A DNA stretch of 64,000 nt from Rhynchonema sp. JSB1_4 (taxonomy: Eukaryota > Nematoda > Chromadorea > Monhysterida > Xyalidae): positions 1-64,000 of the forward strand of contig JASAMV010009256.1 of assembly GCA_030248065.1 (NCBI GenBank), given 5' to 3'. The notes beneath the pieces are model-generated. The model had not been told where the DNA came from. It ran no database searches and was given only the letters and a program-made list of their open reading frames with translations. The first letter of the stretch is position 1; the number at the start of each line of letters is the position of its first letter. The translations under genes and the position numbers were made by a program. Positions 45,101 through 57,500 of the stretch are shown in pieces.

Positions 45101-46507
45101 GCTCGGTGTCTCCTGTGTGACACACGCAGCATGCGTGCACACCTCTAGCGCCGTAAGGCTGCCCTCAGACAAATGCGAAAAGTTTTTCAGTGTAGTCATC
45201 ATCCACAGCGCACGCCAAACATCCTCTGAAACATTTTGTTTGACCATCACTGTGGTAGGCCCGTGGTTAGGGAGTTGCTGTTGTGCTGAACTTTTCGCTT
45301 TTCGCGTTTGTCTGAGGGCGGCCTAACTGACGATAACAGACATCATGCTGTGTTTGCACAAAACACAGGCAGCTGCGTTGACAACACAAACATACGCTTG
45401 TTGTTAGGCCTCTGAATTCTTCGAACAATGAACGACGGCATTGTGCTTCGTTCTCAACTGTTTATGAATCTGTTGTTGTTGTCATTGCATTTGTTCATCC
45501 ATTTTACATCGCACAGACCCACGCCCGTCGATCGATGTTGGGCCCAACGATGGATCTGATCAAATCAATGAACAACCGTTGGCCGTTGGTTTGTACGTGT
45601 CGACCGCACCTGCACCAGGTAGATTGTTTGCATTTGTAGAAACAACCAGATTTCACACGTCAACCGACATTTCCGTGCTGTCACACGTACATGATAAGGC
45701 CTGTTTCGCGGCAAAAGCCGAAAGTGATCGTTTCTGAAAAAGCCGATATGGTGCCGGTGCCGCGGTCGAAAGATGAACGCACATAATGGATCGAGCCCAT
45801 TCCTTGGACAGGTCTGCCACCATGGTTCTGGTCGTCATGCCCAGCGGCACGTGCTCGCACACCGGTGCATCTGAAGGCGTCACTTCACATACACGTACAG
45901 GGTGGCGACAATAAAGAGAATTTGTTTGGCACCACACAACACGCCGACGCCGCCAAGACACAACCACATGCGTTGGAGACTAACAGCTACGAGGATGTCT
46001 TACGGTTGGATTGGTTCTAGTGTGTGTGTGTGTCCGATATGATTAAATGCAATGGCGCGGGTTGTCCAATACACACATAAGTATTATGACGACAGTAAAT
46101 GAGTAAAAACGACAAAAGCACGTTCTGGTCCATGGTATTTTTCCAAAATTCACCAGGTGCCATATTCACCTAGCATTTGGTTTTCTGTGCAAGATGGGGG
46201 CTTCAAGGTGCGACTTGCATCTAAAAACGACTAAAAAGTGCTCCAAACACTTGAGCAAATTTAGGTCACTGTTTTGTTTTGCACACTTCTGGCGGTCGCG
46301 TTTTTTGATATGTCCATCCCATCGGTGGACGTGCATTACACACAACATTGACATGTTGTTTGCAGCTACGTGCTGGAGACGTACAACGCGTTGTCGTGGC
46401 TGAACGTCGACCTGACCACCGGTGACCGCCGTTCGTGTCTGCCCATTCACATTCAGGCGCTCATGCGACTGCATCGTGCCCTGGGCGCATTCTTGGTGCA
46501 CAGATGA
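26297..46507 (+). CDS. MED13: Mediator complex subunit 13
   Basis: Thirty-seven exons, all phases consistent, 2382 aa. Exons: 26297-26368, 26818-26932, 27622-27777, 29575-29665, 29904-29999, 30465-30622, 31244-31494, 31598-32165, 32677-32835, 32995-33215, 33445-33892, 34249-34529, 34815-34988, 35274-35450, 35696-36369, 36429-36538, 36617-36739, 36807-36903, 37203-37367, 37607-37772, 38137-38331, 38599-38737, 38916-39010, 39131-39406, 39780-39969, 40486-40595, 41480-41744, 42148-42359, 42776-42965, 43192-43378, 43758-43900, 44001-44197, 44457-44540, 44873-44999, 45517-45618, 45812-46004, 46366-46507. MED13 links the CDK8 kinase module to core Mediator in the nucleus. The N-terminal domain shows [30 protein letters not shown] and [13 protein letters not shown] low-complexity middle (residues about 420-1250) includes the family TPPS motif (YPTPPSHD) and LLLAAQSNF. 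The C-terminal half has [66 protein letters not shown] and PPWFWSSCP. It ends [20 protein letters not shown]. Exons 9 and 36 have no internal ATG-initiated frame of size. Introns carry several MITEs. Confidence 0.95.
27137..27458. mobile_element. hAT-type MITE, family C, in MED13 intron 2
   Basis: The ends CAGTGCTGTGGCT and CCACAGCACTG are flanked by a perfect 8-bp duplication GTCCTCAG (27129-27136, 27459-27466). The interior is about eight tandem units of roughly 31 bases, each with GGTAGGGTACATAGGTGG and AAAATCCGGGGC. It is a short array version of family C lacking the central palindrome. Confidence 0.92.
28211..28648. mobile_element. hAT-type MITE, family E, in MED13 intron 3
   Basis: The ends CAGTGGTGTCGTTGGG and CCCAACGACACCACTG are a perfect 16-bp inverted repeat identical to the outer ends of 382-2145. 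GGATACCGGATACCC units sit at both sides. The flanks GCTTGTGG and GGTGGTGC do not match convincingly, so the duplication is lost or the copy is rearranged. Confidence 0.8.
40938..41389. mobile_element. TIR element with TGTCGGG repeats in MED13 intron 26
   Basis: The ends CTAGGGTTAGAG and CTCTAACCCTAG are a 12-bp inverted repeat, flanked by TCTTGG on both sides (40932-40937, 41390-41395), a possible 6-bp target duplication. Subterminal regions consist of GATGTCGGGTGTCGGGTACC-type tandem units, with their complement GACACCCGACA near 41010-41025. The central 190 bases are unique. Confidence 0.75.
42042..42126. repeat. (TA)n microsatellite in MED13 intron 27
   Basis: An uninterrupted run of about 42 TA dinucleotides lies just 21 bases before the acceptor of exon 28 (42148). 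Open frames that cross it encode Tyr-Ile repeats and are not genes. The true length may differ from the assembly because such runs slip. Confidence 0.95.
44629..44852. mobile_element. TA-flanked MITE next to MED13 exon 34
   Basis: The ends TAGTCCATCCATCAGCTCAT and ATGAGCTGATGGATAGACCA are inverted repeats with TA on both outer sides (44627-44628, 44853-44854), as in Tc1/mariner-type MITEs. The element ends 20 bases before exon 34 (44873), so the branch-point region must lie in or beside it. Related copies are at 54225-54551 and 56124. Confidence 0.72.
45157..45323. mobile_element. PIF/Harbinger-like MITE in MED13 intron 34
   Basis: The ends GGCTGCCCTCAGACAAATGC and a right arm CGTTTGTCTGAGGGCGGCC are flanked by TAA on both sides (45154-45156, 45324-45326). 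The ends agree with those of 3738-4419 and 8006-8289 in the pattern GGCYGCM-TCA. It is only 167 bases long. Confidence 0.88.
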
Positions 46508-48942
46508 CGTGGTCGCTCACCGTCAATCACAGCTGCAAACCGTCGTCATCCGTCTTTTCCTGTCTTGTGTTCACTCGGATATGGTATCTTTGGTATTGTT
46601 ATTGAAATTATCGACCCTCTCTTGACCTACCTATTGACTGTGTTTGCACTGTGCACGTCCTGACACTGACAATGTTTCACATCGACATGTATTGTAGGAC
46701 GTACATTGATTTGATGCCTGCTGTGATAGCCACTTTAATCGCGCTTCGTTACCCTTTTTCACGAACTCGTTTCGCTGAGTGTTTTCGCAAGTTATTGTGA
46801 TTGAAATTGTTATTGCTTTCGTTATTTCGCACACTTTTTTGCTTGTTTTAACCACATCTAACCTCGTGCTTGCTGACAGCCCAGTTCGTATCTTAGCCAT
46901 TATTCGTACCTACCATTATTATAACTGTCAAGTACCCGCTGCTTTTATGGCATCGCCACACTTCCAAAATGTAGTTTTTGTGTGTTTTTTTATTTGTCAG
47001 CAATAATTAATTATTACACCGTAACAACTGTGAAACTACTGTTCTTATCGTTGGTGTTCGTCGTTGTGCGTGATGTATTTCGGTCAAGTGTGTTTAGGAA
47101 GAATATATTTTGAATAATCATGCCTGTAATCGTGCTAAATTACTGACAGACAGACATGATCTGGATCACTGTCATACAGTGAGCGAGTGTGTAAACACGG
47201 AATATACGAGTACCAAATCTTGTTCAATACGATTGTTTGCTTGTTACGCGTTGTTTCTCATCATCGTCAACTTGGCTGCGATTGCTGTTCACGCCAACGT
47301 ACCGTGTAGGTATTCGCGTTAATTGTTGTTTCCAAAAGTGTGCTTTTACTGGTTGTCTGTAATCCAGAAGGTTGGTATATAATAAAGGATTCAAGCTCAG
47401 TCGTATTGCCGAATAAGCATTCTAGGGTCATTTAGGGATTTCAGTTCATCGGTTTGTTTCTATTGATATGGTATGTACGAACACGACAGTTTTGTTTTCG
47501 TGTGCCCAAACGTCTTACGCGAAATTGTGTTGATTCTTACAAATATAAATACATGTAAATTTGCTGTTGTACAATGTACTAAATAATGTTATTTTGTTGT
47601 ATTGTAATTGTACTACTTACATACATGCTTTTGCACTTGTTTCTCCTTGGTCTTTGTGGTTCTATGTGTTCCGCTAATATTGCTGATACAACAACGTACA
47701 AGAATTTATGGCAGTTCTTTGGTCTACCTTTATATCGAAGTTTGTTTTATGATGTCTCGCTCATAATTTACGCACAACTGTTACGATACCGTAACCAGTG
47801 GTTGTTGCAGCAGCCAAAGCGCTGATCTATTGATGATCATATTTGTTAAAGAAATATTGTTATTTTATGTCGCTATTATTTATGTTTTCATTCTTATATC
47901 ATGTTTATCAATTCTTATATTCTTTCCGTTTCACTCCATGCGTGTGTATCCGAAAGTTCGGTTGCTATACATATGACTTGTATAGGATGGTGAATAAAAA
48001 GCCTATTTATCCGTTCGTTACTGCTGATAATTTAAGTGCAACGAAACAATGGACCCACACTTTAGCAAATGTCAACTTTATCTTTATTTATACACATATT
48101 TTAGTGTTTTTCTGAGAACCAGAAAGCTCGTTGGGAACAATAGTATAGTTCTAAGTTGTGTCAAAGTTACAAAGGAAAAAAGCAACTGGGATTTACGATT
48201 GTGTAAATTGAAACATGCAATACACCGAGCTGGTCTGAAGGCATTTTCTGGATCAATATTATGTAGATCAATCATTGCGACGATTTTGGTGACACAATCC
48301 ACACAGTTTCATTTCCAAGTTGGAAAAATCGAAAATCATCAAAAAGCGAATACTTTGGTGAGCACAAGACAAGCAAAAACATCAATGATAATATTAGTAA
48401 TAAGTTACACAAGCTGTACACGATAGACCAATTGTTTTAAAATGATATGCTTCTTACAAAAATACGTTGATAAAATCAGATTTATGTGTACAAGGACCTC
48501 AAACTGTACTTCTTCGTGAGTTTTCTGCGAAACAACGACTTAGCGATCAAGATTTGCCAATTTGGAACACTGTATCCTTCACCCTCAACTATACATGAAT
48601 AGAGAGCAAACGTTGACAAATAATATTCACACAATTAACAAATTGATCATCACAAAATAATTCACTTGCAGAGCAAAACCGCAAAACCTTTGGTATTTCA
48701 CAGCTTCAAGCATTAAAATAAGCAACTCGGTCAACTTTTAAAATTGTAGGAAAATGTGGGACCGAAATGTATTATCAGAAAAACAATGAACGCTGTATTA
48801 CTACATAGCAAACGACCTTATCACACAGAGAAAAATGAAACTCAATACAGTTTGAATGCACAGTGTCAGAGATTATTGTCATAAAAAACGATTGTGTTCA
48901 TAACAATTTATCAGTCAACAACAACCAAGGCGGTGTGATGTT
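46508..48942. other. Convergent intergenic region, MED13 and ETS gene 3' ends
   Basis: This 2.4-kb A/T-rich interval separates two converging genes. An AATAAA-containing motif (TATAATAAAGG) at about 47378-47388 is a candidate MED13 polyadenylation signal, about 870 bases after the stop. Small open frames such as those near 47586-47825 and 47843-48115 show no family resemblance and look like chance frames in A/T-rich DNA. Confidence 0.5.
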
Positions 48943-51900
48943 TCACACGACCGCGGCACTGACCGTTGGCAGAATGGTCGGTTTAATGTCGTGCATGACG
49001 AAGGGCATGGGCACCAAGTCACCGCCGGACTCAGATCCGGAGCTCGAACCGACGCTGCTGCTGCCGCCTGTCGCAGAACCGGAGTTGGCCGCCGCTATCG
49101 GATGATGATGCACGTTTGAATTGCCGCCCCCATTTTTGGGCAAATCGACGAATCGATAGACGAGACGTTGACCGTCGACCTTCTGCAGGATGCCGCGCTG
49201 GTAGTAATACCTGGACAATAAAATTACTTCATATTTTTTTGACTTATGTGGTCATCTTCAATGTCATATATTTACCGACAAGACTGCTTTAGTCCGGTTG
49301 AGTAGACGACCAAAGTCGGCGACGTGCGTTGACAACTAAACAACGGATGCAGTCTCACCTGAGCGCCCTGCCCATCGTCTCGTAGTTCATTCCCGGTTTG
49401 TTCTTGTGTTCGCCCCACAGTCGACTGACGGCCTTCGAATCGACCAATTTGAACACGCCGCCGTCCTCGTCGATCCATTTGATGTAGCGCGGATTGTAGT
49501 CGATGTCGCGCAGCAGACGCAAAAGGAACTCCCACAGATACGTCACTTGACCTGCAACTATACTGCAAATACTACGTGCCGGTGATGGCCATGATAACAA
49601 GGTCGTGCAATTTAGTTGTTATTCAAACAAGCGTTCTTGACAAACGTTCTTAGGCTAATTGTTTTGTCGTCAACTGAAGCAGCCCTCAGTGACCGCGAGA
49701 AAGTACACATGGCATTATGGCTGAGTTGACGACTTTACAATAAGCCTGTTTTTCTGTAATATAGACAAGTAGGTACGCCAGTTTAGCACGCACCATCCTT
49801 GCTTTTCCTTCGTTCTTTGCTGCCGCCATTCTGTGTGTACTGTCGCAATGCAGCACCGGCCATTGTGGATGATGTGCTCGCGCTGCGTCTCTCGATCGAC
49901 TGTATCCGACTCAGATCTGACAGATACGAGTGCTGCAGCACCGGTTCGCCCGTCCCAAACAGGGACTGACGTGTCGTGTCGAGTCCTAGTCCAAGACCGG
50001 CTGTTGCCTGACTGGTCAAGTCCAGACCGAATCCCGATGCAGACAACAACTCGGACGCCGCCGTTGTGGTTGGGGGCGGTTCGAATTTGCCGCCGATGGT
50101 CGCCGACGGGAAGAAGCTCGATCGCTGATTGGTCGCCGCCAGCATTGCGGCTGGCTGCTGATTGGCCGCGGCGCCATTATTGGCGGTTGCGGCTTGCAGC
50201 AGCGTGCTCAGCAGCTGGTAGCGCCATAGTTGGTCGTTTAACGTCGCGGTTGGCGGCCACTGTGGCGCGTTGAGAGAAGAGAATGCGGACAGCCAAGGTG
50301 TTGGCGGCCAGAGATTGACGGGGTCGCCTGCAACATGAACGGGATTGTGCTTAAAATTTAAATGAGTTGTTTGCCATTCTCACCATCCCCCATTTGTGGA
50401 CAGTGGTCTTTGCACTGAACCCCGCTCATACCAAAAGCCAACAGCCAGAACACAGAGCGGCAATGGATTTCAGCCATCAAGAAACCCCCCAAAAAAGCGA
50501 ATTGTTAACTGATCTCAAGTCCATTTCAGGTTTACCCCAGCTTTGGTCGTTCAATCAGCGCAGCTTGTGTAGTTGTCGTTGTTTTATCAGATACCCACCC
50601 AATCATCGGACTATTACGTATAGGTGAGATATTGATATCACCCGCGCACTAACCAAGGAGCCTGGACGGCATTGTGTAGTCAACGATTGAGTTTGCTTGT
50701 TGAATCAGGGTAGACTGCATGTTGCTGATTGGTTGTGTGACTGTTGTTGCGCCGGAATACGATGGGCTCATTGCTGCAAGAATAGATGCACCATCGCTTT
50801 GGATCATTATGACAAGACCAAATACACGTTATTAGGAAGCAGACATAATGAGAACTGATGGTGCTTTGTGCACAGCTTACTGAACCGGTAACGAAACGAA
50901 GGGCCGCATCAACTTTGAAGGCAAGTCCGTTAGCATGGACATGGACAGGCAAATTTTGGGTGAACTGTATTTTGTGATAAAGTTGACGCACCAATACGCA
51001 TGCACCATCAGAAAATAAAGCTGAACTAAAATTTGCTTGTGCCCAGGCCAAGTCGATGCCAACGTTGGTGCGTCCCTTTGACTGATACCGGCTGATATGT
51101 GCATGTACATACCTAACATAATGTACCTGGTTCTATAGGAAAATCATCATCCTTAGCTTTTCCTGTATGATCTAATGAGCCAGGGCGCATAAAACCTTTC
51201 TGGGCTGGCTTTTTGTTCCGATCACGTGGGATTTCCCTGACACTGTGTCTGCACGATGTCTCTCATTGATCAATGAGGCAATATGAGTGCACAATCAACT
51301 GTGCAATATGCCGGATGGATGAGGACAAAACTCGCCTATACATAACCTGCCTAGTACATTTCCTGTGAAACCGTGCTTGTCTGACACAGTAGTGAGACCG
51401 TGGATGTAACTTCCCAATCCACACTATAGGCTTAGGGTCCACAAGTTTCATTGACTATTTTGCCACGTTGATTGTTAGCAAGGAAGCGTGATTGCACTGG
51501 GCTCAGAGAAGCAGACAAATTAGAGCACGTGAAGCCCGAGCTGTTTTCGTCGATTCACCTGTCGCAGACAGGCAAAATTGATTATCACGTTGGTGCTCTG
51601 TGGAGCAGAAACAGGTTCTTAAACTTTGCATCCTCACGTTTTAGTGTCAGTGTGCATGATATTAGAGACCGCGGTATTGGATGAACTACGCACATGGTTT
51701 TTTGTTGTATAATGATGATGACCACGCACTCGGTGCAGTACCTATAGTAGGTTAGATCGCTCAATAGTAACTGGGATAATAAATGTGGAACACGGTACCC
51801 GACAAAAGTTATTAGGCTACCGTGGCGTGTTTGTTCTGTGGCCTGGGCCTTTTATATATGCGCAGAGCAGACCACTTTATGAAAGATAATTTTTATCACC

Positions 51901-54122
51901 GTTTTCAACAGATCCAGGCAAGAATTAGCGCATATTTCGCATATTTGACCGCTAACGACAGTGTCGTTTACCAATGTTATAACATGCCAGAAAACAATAG
52001 CATTTCTTTCCAATTGTCCCCCTCCTCGCAAACTATACCTGGAAAGCCGTGGGAGGTGAGGTACAGTAAGAGTCTTGTAATGTGTACCTATTGTACATGC
52101 AGGTAACGCTGCGAACTGATAAGGGTTCAAGAGACAAACACGCCAGGCGCGATTTACGCACGAAATGAGTTGATTGAAACGACTGATAACCAGCAGCGAT
52201 ACATTCTTTTGGCTGCGACGAACGTCATTGTTCTCTTGTTTGACGCATTTCAGCTACTGATAAGGGGGTTTTATCAAATGGTTTCAGTCAAATGACCAAC
52301 AAACAACCGTCAACAGAGACAAGCAGGAATTTGCTCAAGAATTTCGATGGTATGTTGATCAACAATGCACAACTCGTAAATGAAATCGGCTATTTATACA
52401 TGTACGTATGTATATTGCAATTTTACCTCGTGTTTGTTTTTCGGGCGGTTTACCGAAACCCAGGCGTGGGATGAGCAAAAACAAAAGAAACATGATAAGA
52501 GAAAAAGGAAAAAACATGCCACTGTGTAATCAGAAGATGTTTATTAAGAAAAGCAAAGCGAAAAACGTTGTAATGCGAAACAAACCTTCCGGTTTGACAC
52601 TGGGTTGACTAGCACGGCTGTCGGGATCCGTTTCACCCAAACCACTGTCGGGGCTGCTCGGCGTTGAGCCAGTCCGGTCTGAAACGAGCATCGATTTTGA
52701 TCAATTTCCACTTGTCTTTGCTCCAAGAAACCAGACCGCATAAAATACAAAGTTCATTCCCGCCTGAAACGTAGCTTTTAAACCCAGCCGGTCACGTGCC
52801 GCTAACAATGGAACTTACAGTATGTATACTTCGCATTCACACATGCCCGAGTCAAGCATTCCATGGTGAAATGCAGATCGTGCATCAGAAATCTGGTTTT
52901 GGGAGTTTCGCTTCGCACCAGGAGCGGTTTTGCCATTGTTATTTCAGTGTTTTCATGGTTTTGTGATAACGCACACGCACACACACACACAAAGGCGACA
53001 CTCGAGAAATGTCCACCCGAAACTCACCTCAATAAACTGGTAGAAGCATGTCTGACAATACATATGTAATGTACAGTATTTATATTTATATAGGTCAGAA
53101 GCTCTCACTGCTGGTGCCATACTGTGTTGAACAACTCAGAAAAACACGAAAGTGCGTGAACTGGTTCTAAAACTTCGCTCTTCAGTCATTACGCATACAC
53201 AAACACAACAAAAAATGTTTCGTGTTTTCTCAATTTGCATGTTCGAATGATAAAAACTCCTGTTTCCTCACCGTGGGTGCTAGATGACAATAGAATTACA
53301 CATTTCGTATTTATAAACTGAAAAGCGCTCTAATGTGCGCTGTCAACTTCGGGCATGGTTATTGTTGGGTCAGTTTTCCTTATTACCAGGTTACGCACAC
53401 GCACAACTATAGAAGTATGATACCACACTGCGATGGGTGTGTAAATTCATTTCACATTTCTTTGGGTGATATTTTCGAAACGGTGTAAAGGTCAGTTGGG
53501 TGTAAAGGTCGGTGGAAAGCTCGGTCGACAGCACAGTGTGATAGAGTTCGGTGTAAACTTGAAACATTCCACGTTAATAACAGGCAATGTTTCACGTCTA
53601 CACCGAGCTTCGCCGACCGAGCTTTCGACCGAACTTCACACCGACCTTTACGCCCAACTGACCTTCACACCGTTTCGAAAATTCCAGCCAATGTCTGCAG
53701 CATAGATTGCAACGAAATATACCAAGAATTAGCTCCAAGTCAAGCACACAGTCAGCTGGAATGTACTGGAACTCTTCATCTTAACTCAACACAACAACCG
53801 ATTGAGCCACACACCGACCAACCTTGAGCCTTAAATCGTGCCATCAATTTGTCCATCAACAGCCTCTGTGCCTCCTCATGGCTCGGTTGTGCGCTGATTG
53901 CGCTGGCGTCTAGGTCCAGTTCCAAAAGTTTGGCTGCTTCCAGTAATCTCGCCAGATTTTCCGGTTTTCCGCGAGTATTGTCCTGATTTGGTTCTTTCTT
54001 ATTGTCGTTTGGTTCCTGTTTTAGTTCGGTTGACGTCGGGTTCGGATCTGAAGCCGAGTCGGGCATCATGTTGATGGCACCCAGCTGCAGACTAGTACTC
54101 GGATAGATAGTCGTGTCGCGCA
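48943..54122 (-). CDS. ETS transcription factor, ELF/E74 type, 5' end unresolved
   Basis: Minus-strand exons: 53823-54122, 50654-50773, 49794-50327, 49359-49551, 48943-49210; junction phases all fit and encode about 471 residues. The ETS DNA-binding domain spans the last two exons: [54 protein letters not shown], then [13 protein letters not shown] and GQRLVYRF. The helix-3 core [14 protein letters not shown] and [18 protein letters not shown] match the ELF/E74 subfamily. The domain is preceded by a basic stretch KERRKSKDG. The N-terminal exon contains [20 protein letters not shown] and [11 protein letters not shown]. The middle is Ser/Thr/Ala/Gln rich. It is a nuclear sequence-specific regulator binding GGA-core sites. 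The first exon listed begins in phase 1 (acceptor at 54123). Either an upstream exon is missing from my model or translation starts at an internal Met-Met (INMMPDS). Confidence 0.88.
53470..53684. repeat. Foldback repeat in ETS gene intron
   Basis: Two arms of about 100 bases (53470-53568 and 53585-53684) are imperfect reverse complements separated by only about 16 bases. Both are made of GGTGTAAAGGTC, AGCTCGGTCG and GTTCGGTGTA units. This would form a long hairpin. It is probably a miniature foldback transposon. Confidence 0.8.
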
Positions 54123-54224
54123 CTGAAACATTGTTTGAAATAAAACTCCGGATCATTCAAGTATGTAAAGATGTTCAAGGATTGTCTTTGAATGTACACA
54201 ATGATGGTTGGTTACTATTATGTA

Positions 54225-54551
54225 TAGCCCGTCCACCAGCTCGGCACTTTCTGTTGCTGCTGGCTGGTTTGTTCCCTTCCTCCACGTTCCAATGAAAGAG
54301 AAATTGAGTGTGACCGATTTTGCAAAAAAAAAACTAAAAAAATAACATAATTTGTCGAAAAAGATTGAATTCGATCAAATTTAAGATTAAATTAAACTAA
54401 AATGGATAAAACACGTCGATTTCATAAAAACCACAATTTAGGGGCAAAAATATTTTTTTCGGAAACTCAGTTTCTCTTTCATTAGAACGTGGAGGAAGGG
54501 AACAAGTCGGCCAGCAGCATCACAAAGTGACATGAGCTGATGGACGGACTA
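54225..54551. mobile_element. TA-flanked MITE with roughly 95-bp arms
   Basis: The left arm starts TAGCCCGTCCACCAGCTC and the right arm ends GAGCTGATGGACGGACTA. TA lies outside each end (54223-54224, 54552-54553). The arms continue inward with CTTCCTCCACGTTC and AATGAAAGAGAAA and their complements. The interior is A/T rich and non-coding. Confidence 0.8.
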
Positions 54552-57500
54552 TACATCATGTACTCATCAAAACAGAGAATCTACATGGAACAGGCTGTAC
54601 TACTTGACTGATTGCATCGCTGAAGCGTGGATGCGATCATCAACAAATCATTTGAACTACATACAAAATATTATACCTTCCTGGTAAGAGATGTGTATGC
54701 AGTACGCGACAACAACATAACGAAACGAGCATGCAAGCTAAATATCGGTTGGGTTCTATCCTTGTGTTGGTCGGCACATAGGTTCGCACATGAGCAACGT
54801 GATCATGCGACCATTTTAAGAGTTGTGGTAATTGGACGCCCACACAAACAAGCGAAAATTGCACAAAAGCACCTGCAGAACCTTCATGCTGCTTGAAGTG
54901 CATGTGGCACCATAAATATTATGTGCGAAATACGCAGAAAGAACCAAAAGACAATCATAAAAATCCATGCTCAAGGTTTATCTGAATTGTTCAAACTGAC
55001 ATTCGCTTGAACACATGATGTTTCATAAAAATATAACAACTATACCTAGGCAATGCCACACCACCCGCAAACTTGTGGACAATCCCTCGCTTATAATGTA
55101 CCCATACAACAGGGGGAAGTACATTTGGCATTTTGTCAAGTGTCAAATATGAACTGGACAAGACTGATTGAGTCTTGGGACTAACACGTATGTACAGTAC
55201 TGTAATCATCATTGTGCCATTGTCGACTGGCAGCGAAACAACAAGGTCTCGCGCCTGTGCTCATGCGCAACAGTTTGCGGGCTTACTGTAGCTGCGGCTG
55301 GTCGGGTGCAAAAAGGTGAAAGAAAACCACGTCGCCGCTTTTTGTGGCAGGAATTTCCCGGTTTTGTGGCAGCGGCTTTTGTTGGTTTAGTCATGGTGAC
55401 GGTATTTAGCCGACGGGTTTGTTTGGAGGGCCACTTTTGTGATCAAATGCGTACACGCGGTGCAATAATACAGATAATGCAAACGTTACAGGCAGCTCAG
55501 TGTATATGCAGGAGGGGGTTTGTGGTGACGCATTTGGCTGTAAAGTCATGTCATGTTCGGTGCCTTGTGATCATGGCTAATGTTATTTGGGTGTTTTTGG
55601 TGGGATGGAATAAAACGACAGACTGCTGATGCTGGCTTGCAGACAATTGTATGTGTGTGGTTTTGGGTTTACGTGGGAGACTGTAACACCAATAGTGTCA
55701 GCCTTTCAAATTTAGTTCTGCAACTGGTTGACTATTGTGAACGAATAACAGGTACATATTATTGCCCAACGACCTGCCACAAGTACAGTACCCCAGAAAG
55801 GTGAGATACAGCATACCAACCTGCTACAGTTCCTGCATTGCTTATCATCACAAGCGCTCTATACTCTATCAGTATCAGTGCGGAACTTACGTAAATACAT
55901 AGAGACTGTACACAACATAAAGGTGTACCTATGTATATGAAGCCGGAAGTTTGTCAGTTGTAGTCAAACAGAGCACTTCAGCTTCCGCAATTTGCAAAAC
56001 ACCAAGGGCCTTACTCACGTTTGTGGGTTACTCTGGTTACTGTACCCGGGAACCATGCACATGGCAACGGCGTTCCTTCTCAAAACTTCCACGCAGGTAC
56101 ACAGCAACAAGCAACGTATGTATATAGTCCGTCCATCAGCTCATGTCACTTTGTGATGCTGCTGGCCGTCTTGTTACCTTCCTCCACGTTCTAATGAAAG
56201 AGAAATTGTATTTCCGAAAAGAATATTTTTGCTCCTAAATTGTATTTTTTTAACGTTCAACGTGTGAAAGTTTTTCGTGCTGACATCTTGGTTCTGAATG
56301 TGCGGATGAGATGACACAAAGCATAAACGGTTAGTGCGATTATCCTGTTGTCAAGGCCAAGACTCAAGGAAGAACGGAAGTTCATACTTCGGATACAGCT
56401 GTGCTTGTTAAGCTACTAAATGTTCAATTAGGGTAAAAAAGACCTAACTATTTATGTATATGCACGCATAAAAAAGCGTGTGTGAAACCGACACATATAA
56501 TACATACATGTACATAAACATGTTTTAGCGGGCGGCAGATGAAAAAAACTAAACAAGAACAAACCAAACACGCACAAAACTGCCTCACCGGAAGGAAGCG
56601 CAAAACCACGAAAAATGTTTTGTGTGCGTTGTAACAACACTTGCACAGGCACACTAAAACAGGATAAGGGTGATTAAGCCATGTGGTTGTAGTCTGTCAC
56701 CACAACACGGGACCACAATTTTCGCACAGCTGGGGCGCAGTAAAGTTGCTGACGAAAATTTGCTGGGATGCGAACGAAGTTTTCTGTCGCACATTTGGGT
56801 GGCCGGAACGCAGACCATATTTTAGTGCAGCAAGCCGCGGCACACAGCACAGGAAGGCAATATTTACTGCCGGAAATAGCGTTTTGTGGCCTATCTGCAC
56901 AGCCCGTCCGCGTCTGATATTTTGTTGCTTGGCAAATGTGTGAAAAAGTGTACGAATGCGCATCACACACTATGTATATGTAGGTATACATAGTTTACCT
57001 ACACACATCAATCGGTCCAACAAGACATGGCTAAAAAGTTGATAGGTCAGTTGCGGAAATGCATTCATCTAAAATGTCTGCAGAATAGGTGCACGTGTTT
57101 CGTCAGCAAATTATGCGATGAAAACATAATGCTCGACTGATTTCGCCATGTTTTTAGGTGAAAAGTTCGAGGCGGTTACGGTAATGGATCAGAAGAAGTG
57201 ATTTCCGAGATCGGGTACAAAGCGAAATACAAGCTCCATGAGTCTTATAGCCCCTCCGAGCAGAACACCGGCGTTAGAAGTCATGACGCATTATAACTGT
57301 GGGGCTCTTCTTTTGTCACCATAAACTATTGCACAACTTGCAAACAAATGTAAAATATCAGCCCCATAAGTATACGAGCACTGCCGATGGCCGGTCAACG
57401 TTCGAAAGTTCCCGTCGGGATCGGTACGGAGGAGACAATTCTACTTCAAGCCCTATGGGCTGCTGTTACGTAAAGTGGCATTATTCAGGAAAATGACTGA

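Noticed and set aside
47586..48426. Small hydrophobic frames between MED13 and the ETS gene
   Set aside because: A/T-rich 3' flank of two convergent genes; frames lack any conserved motif.
55168..55629. 153-residue frame on the plus strand
   Set aside because: No family resemblance, Cys/Val-rich odd composition and no neighbouring exons; treated as chance.
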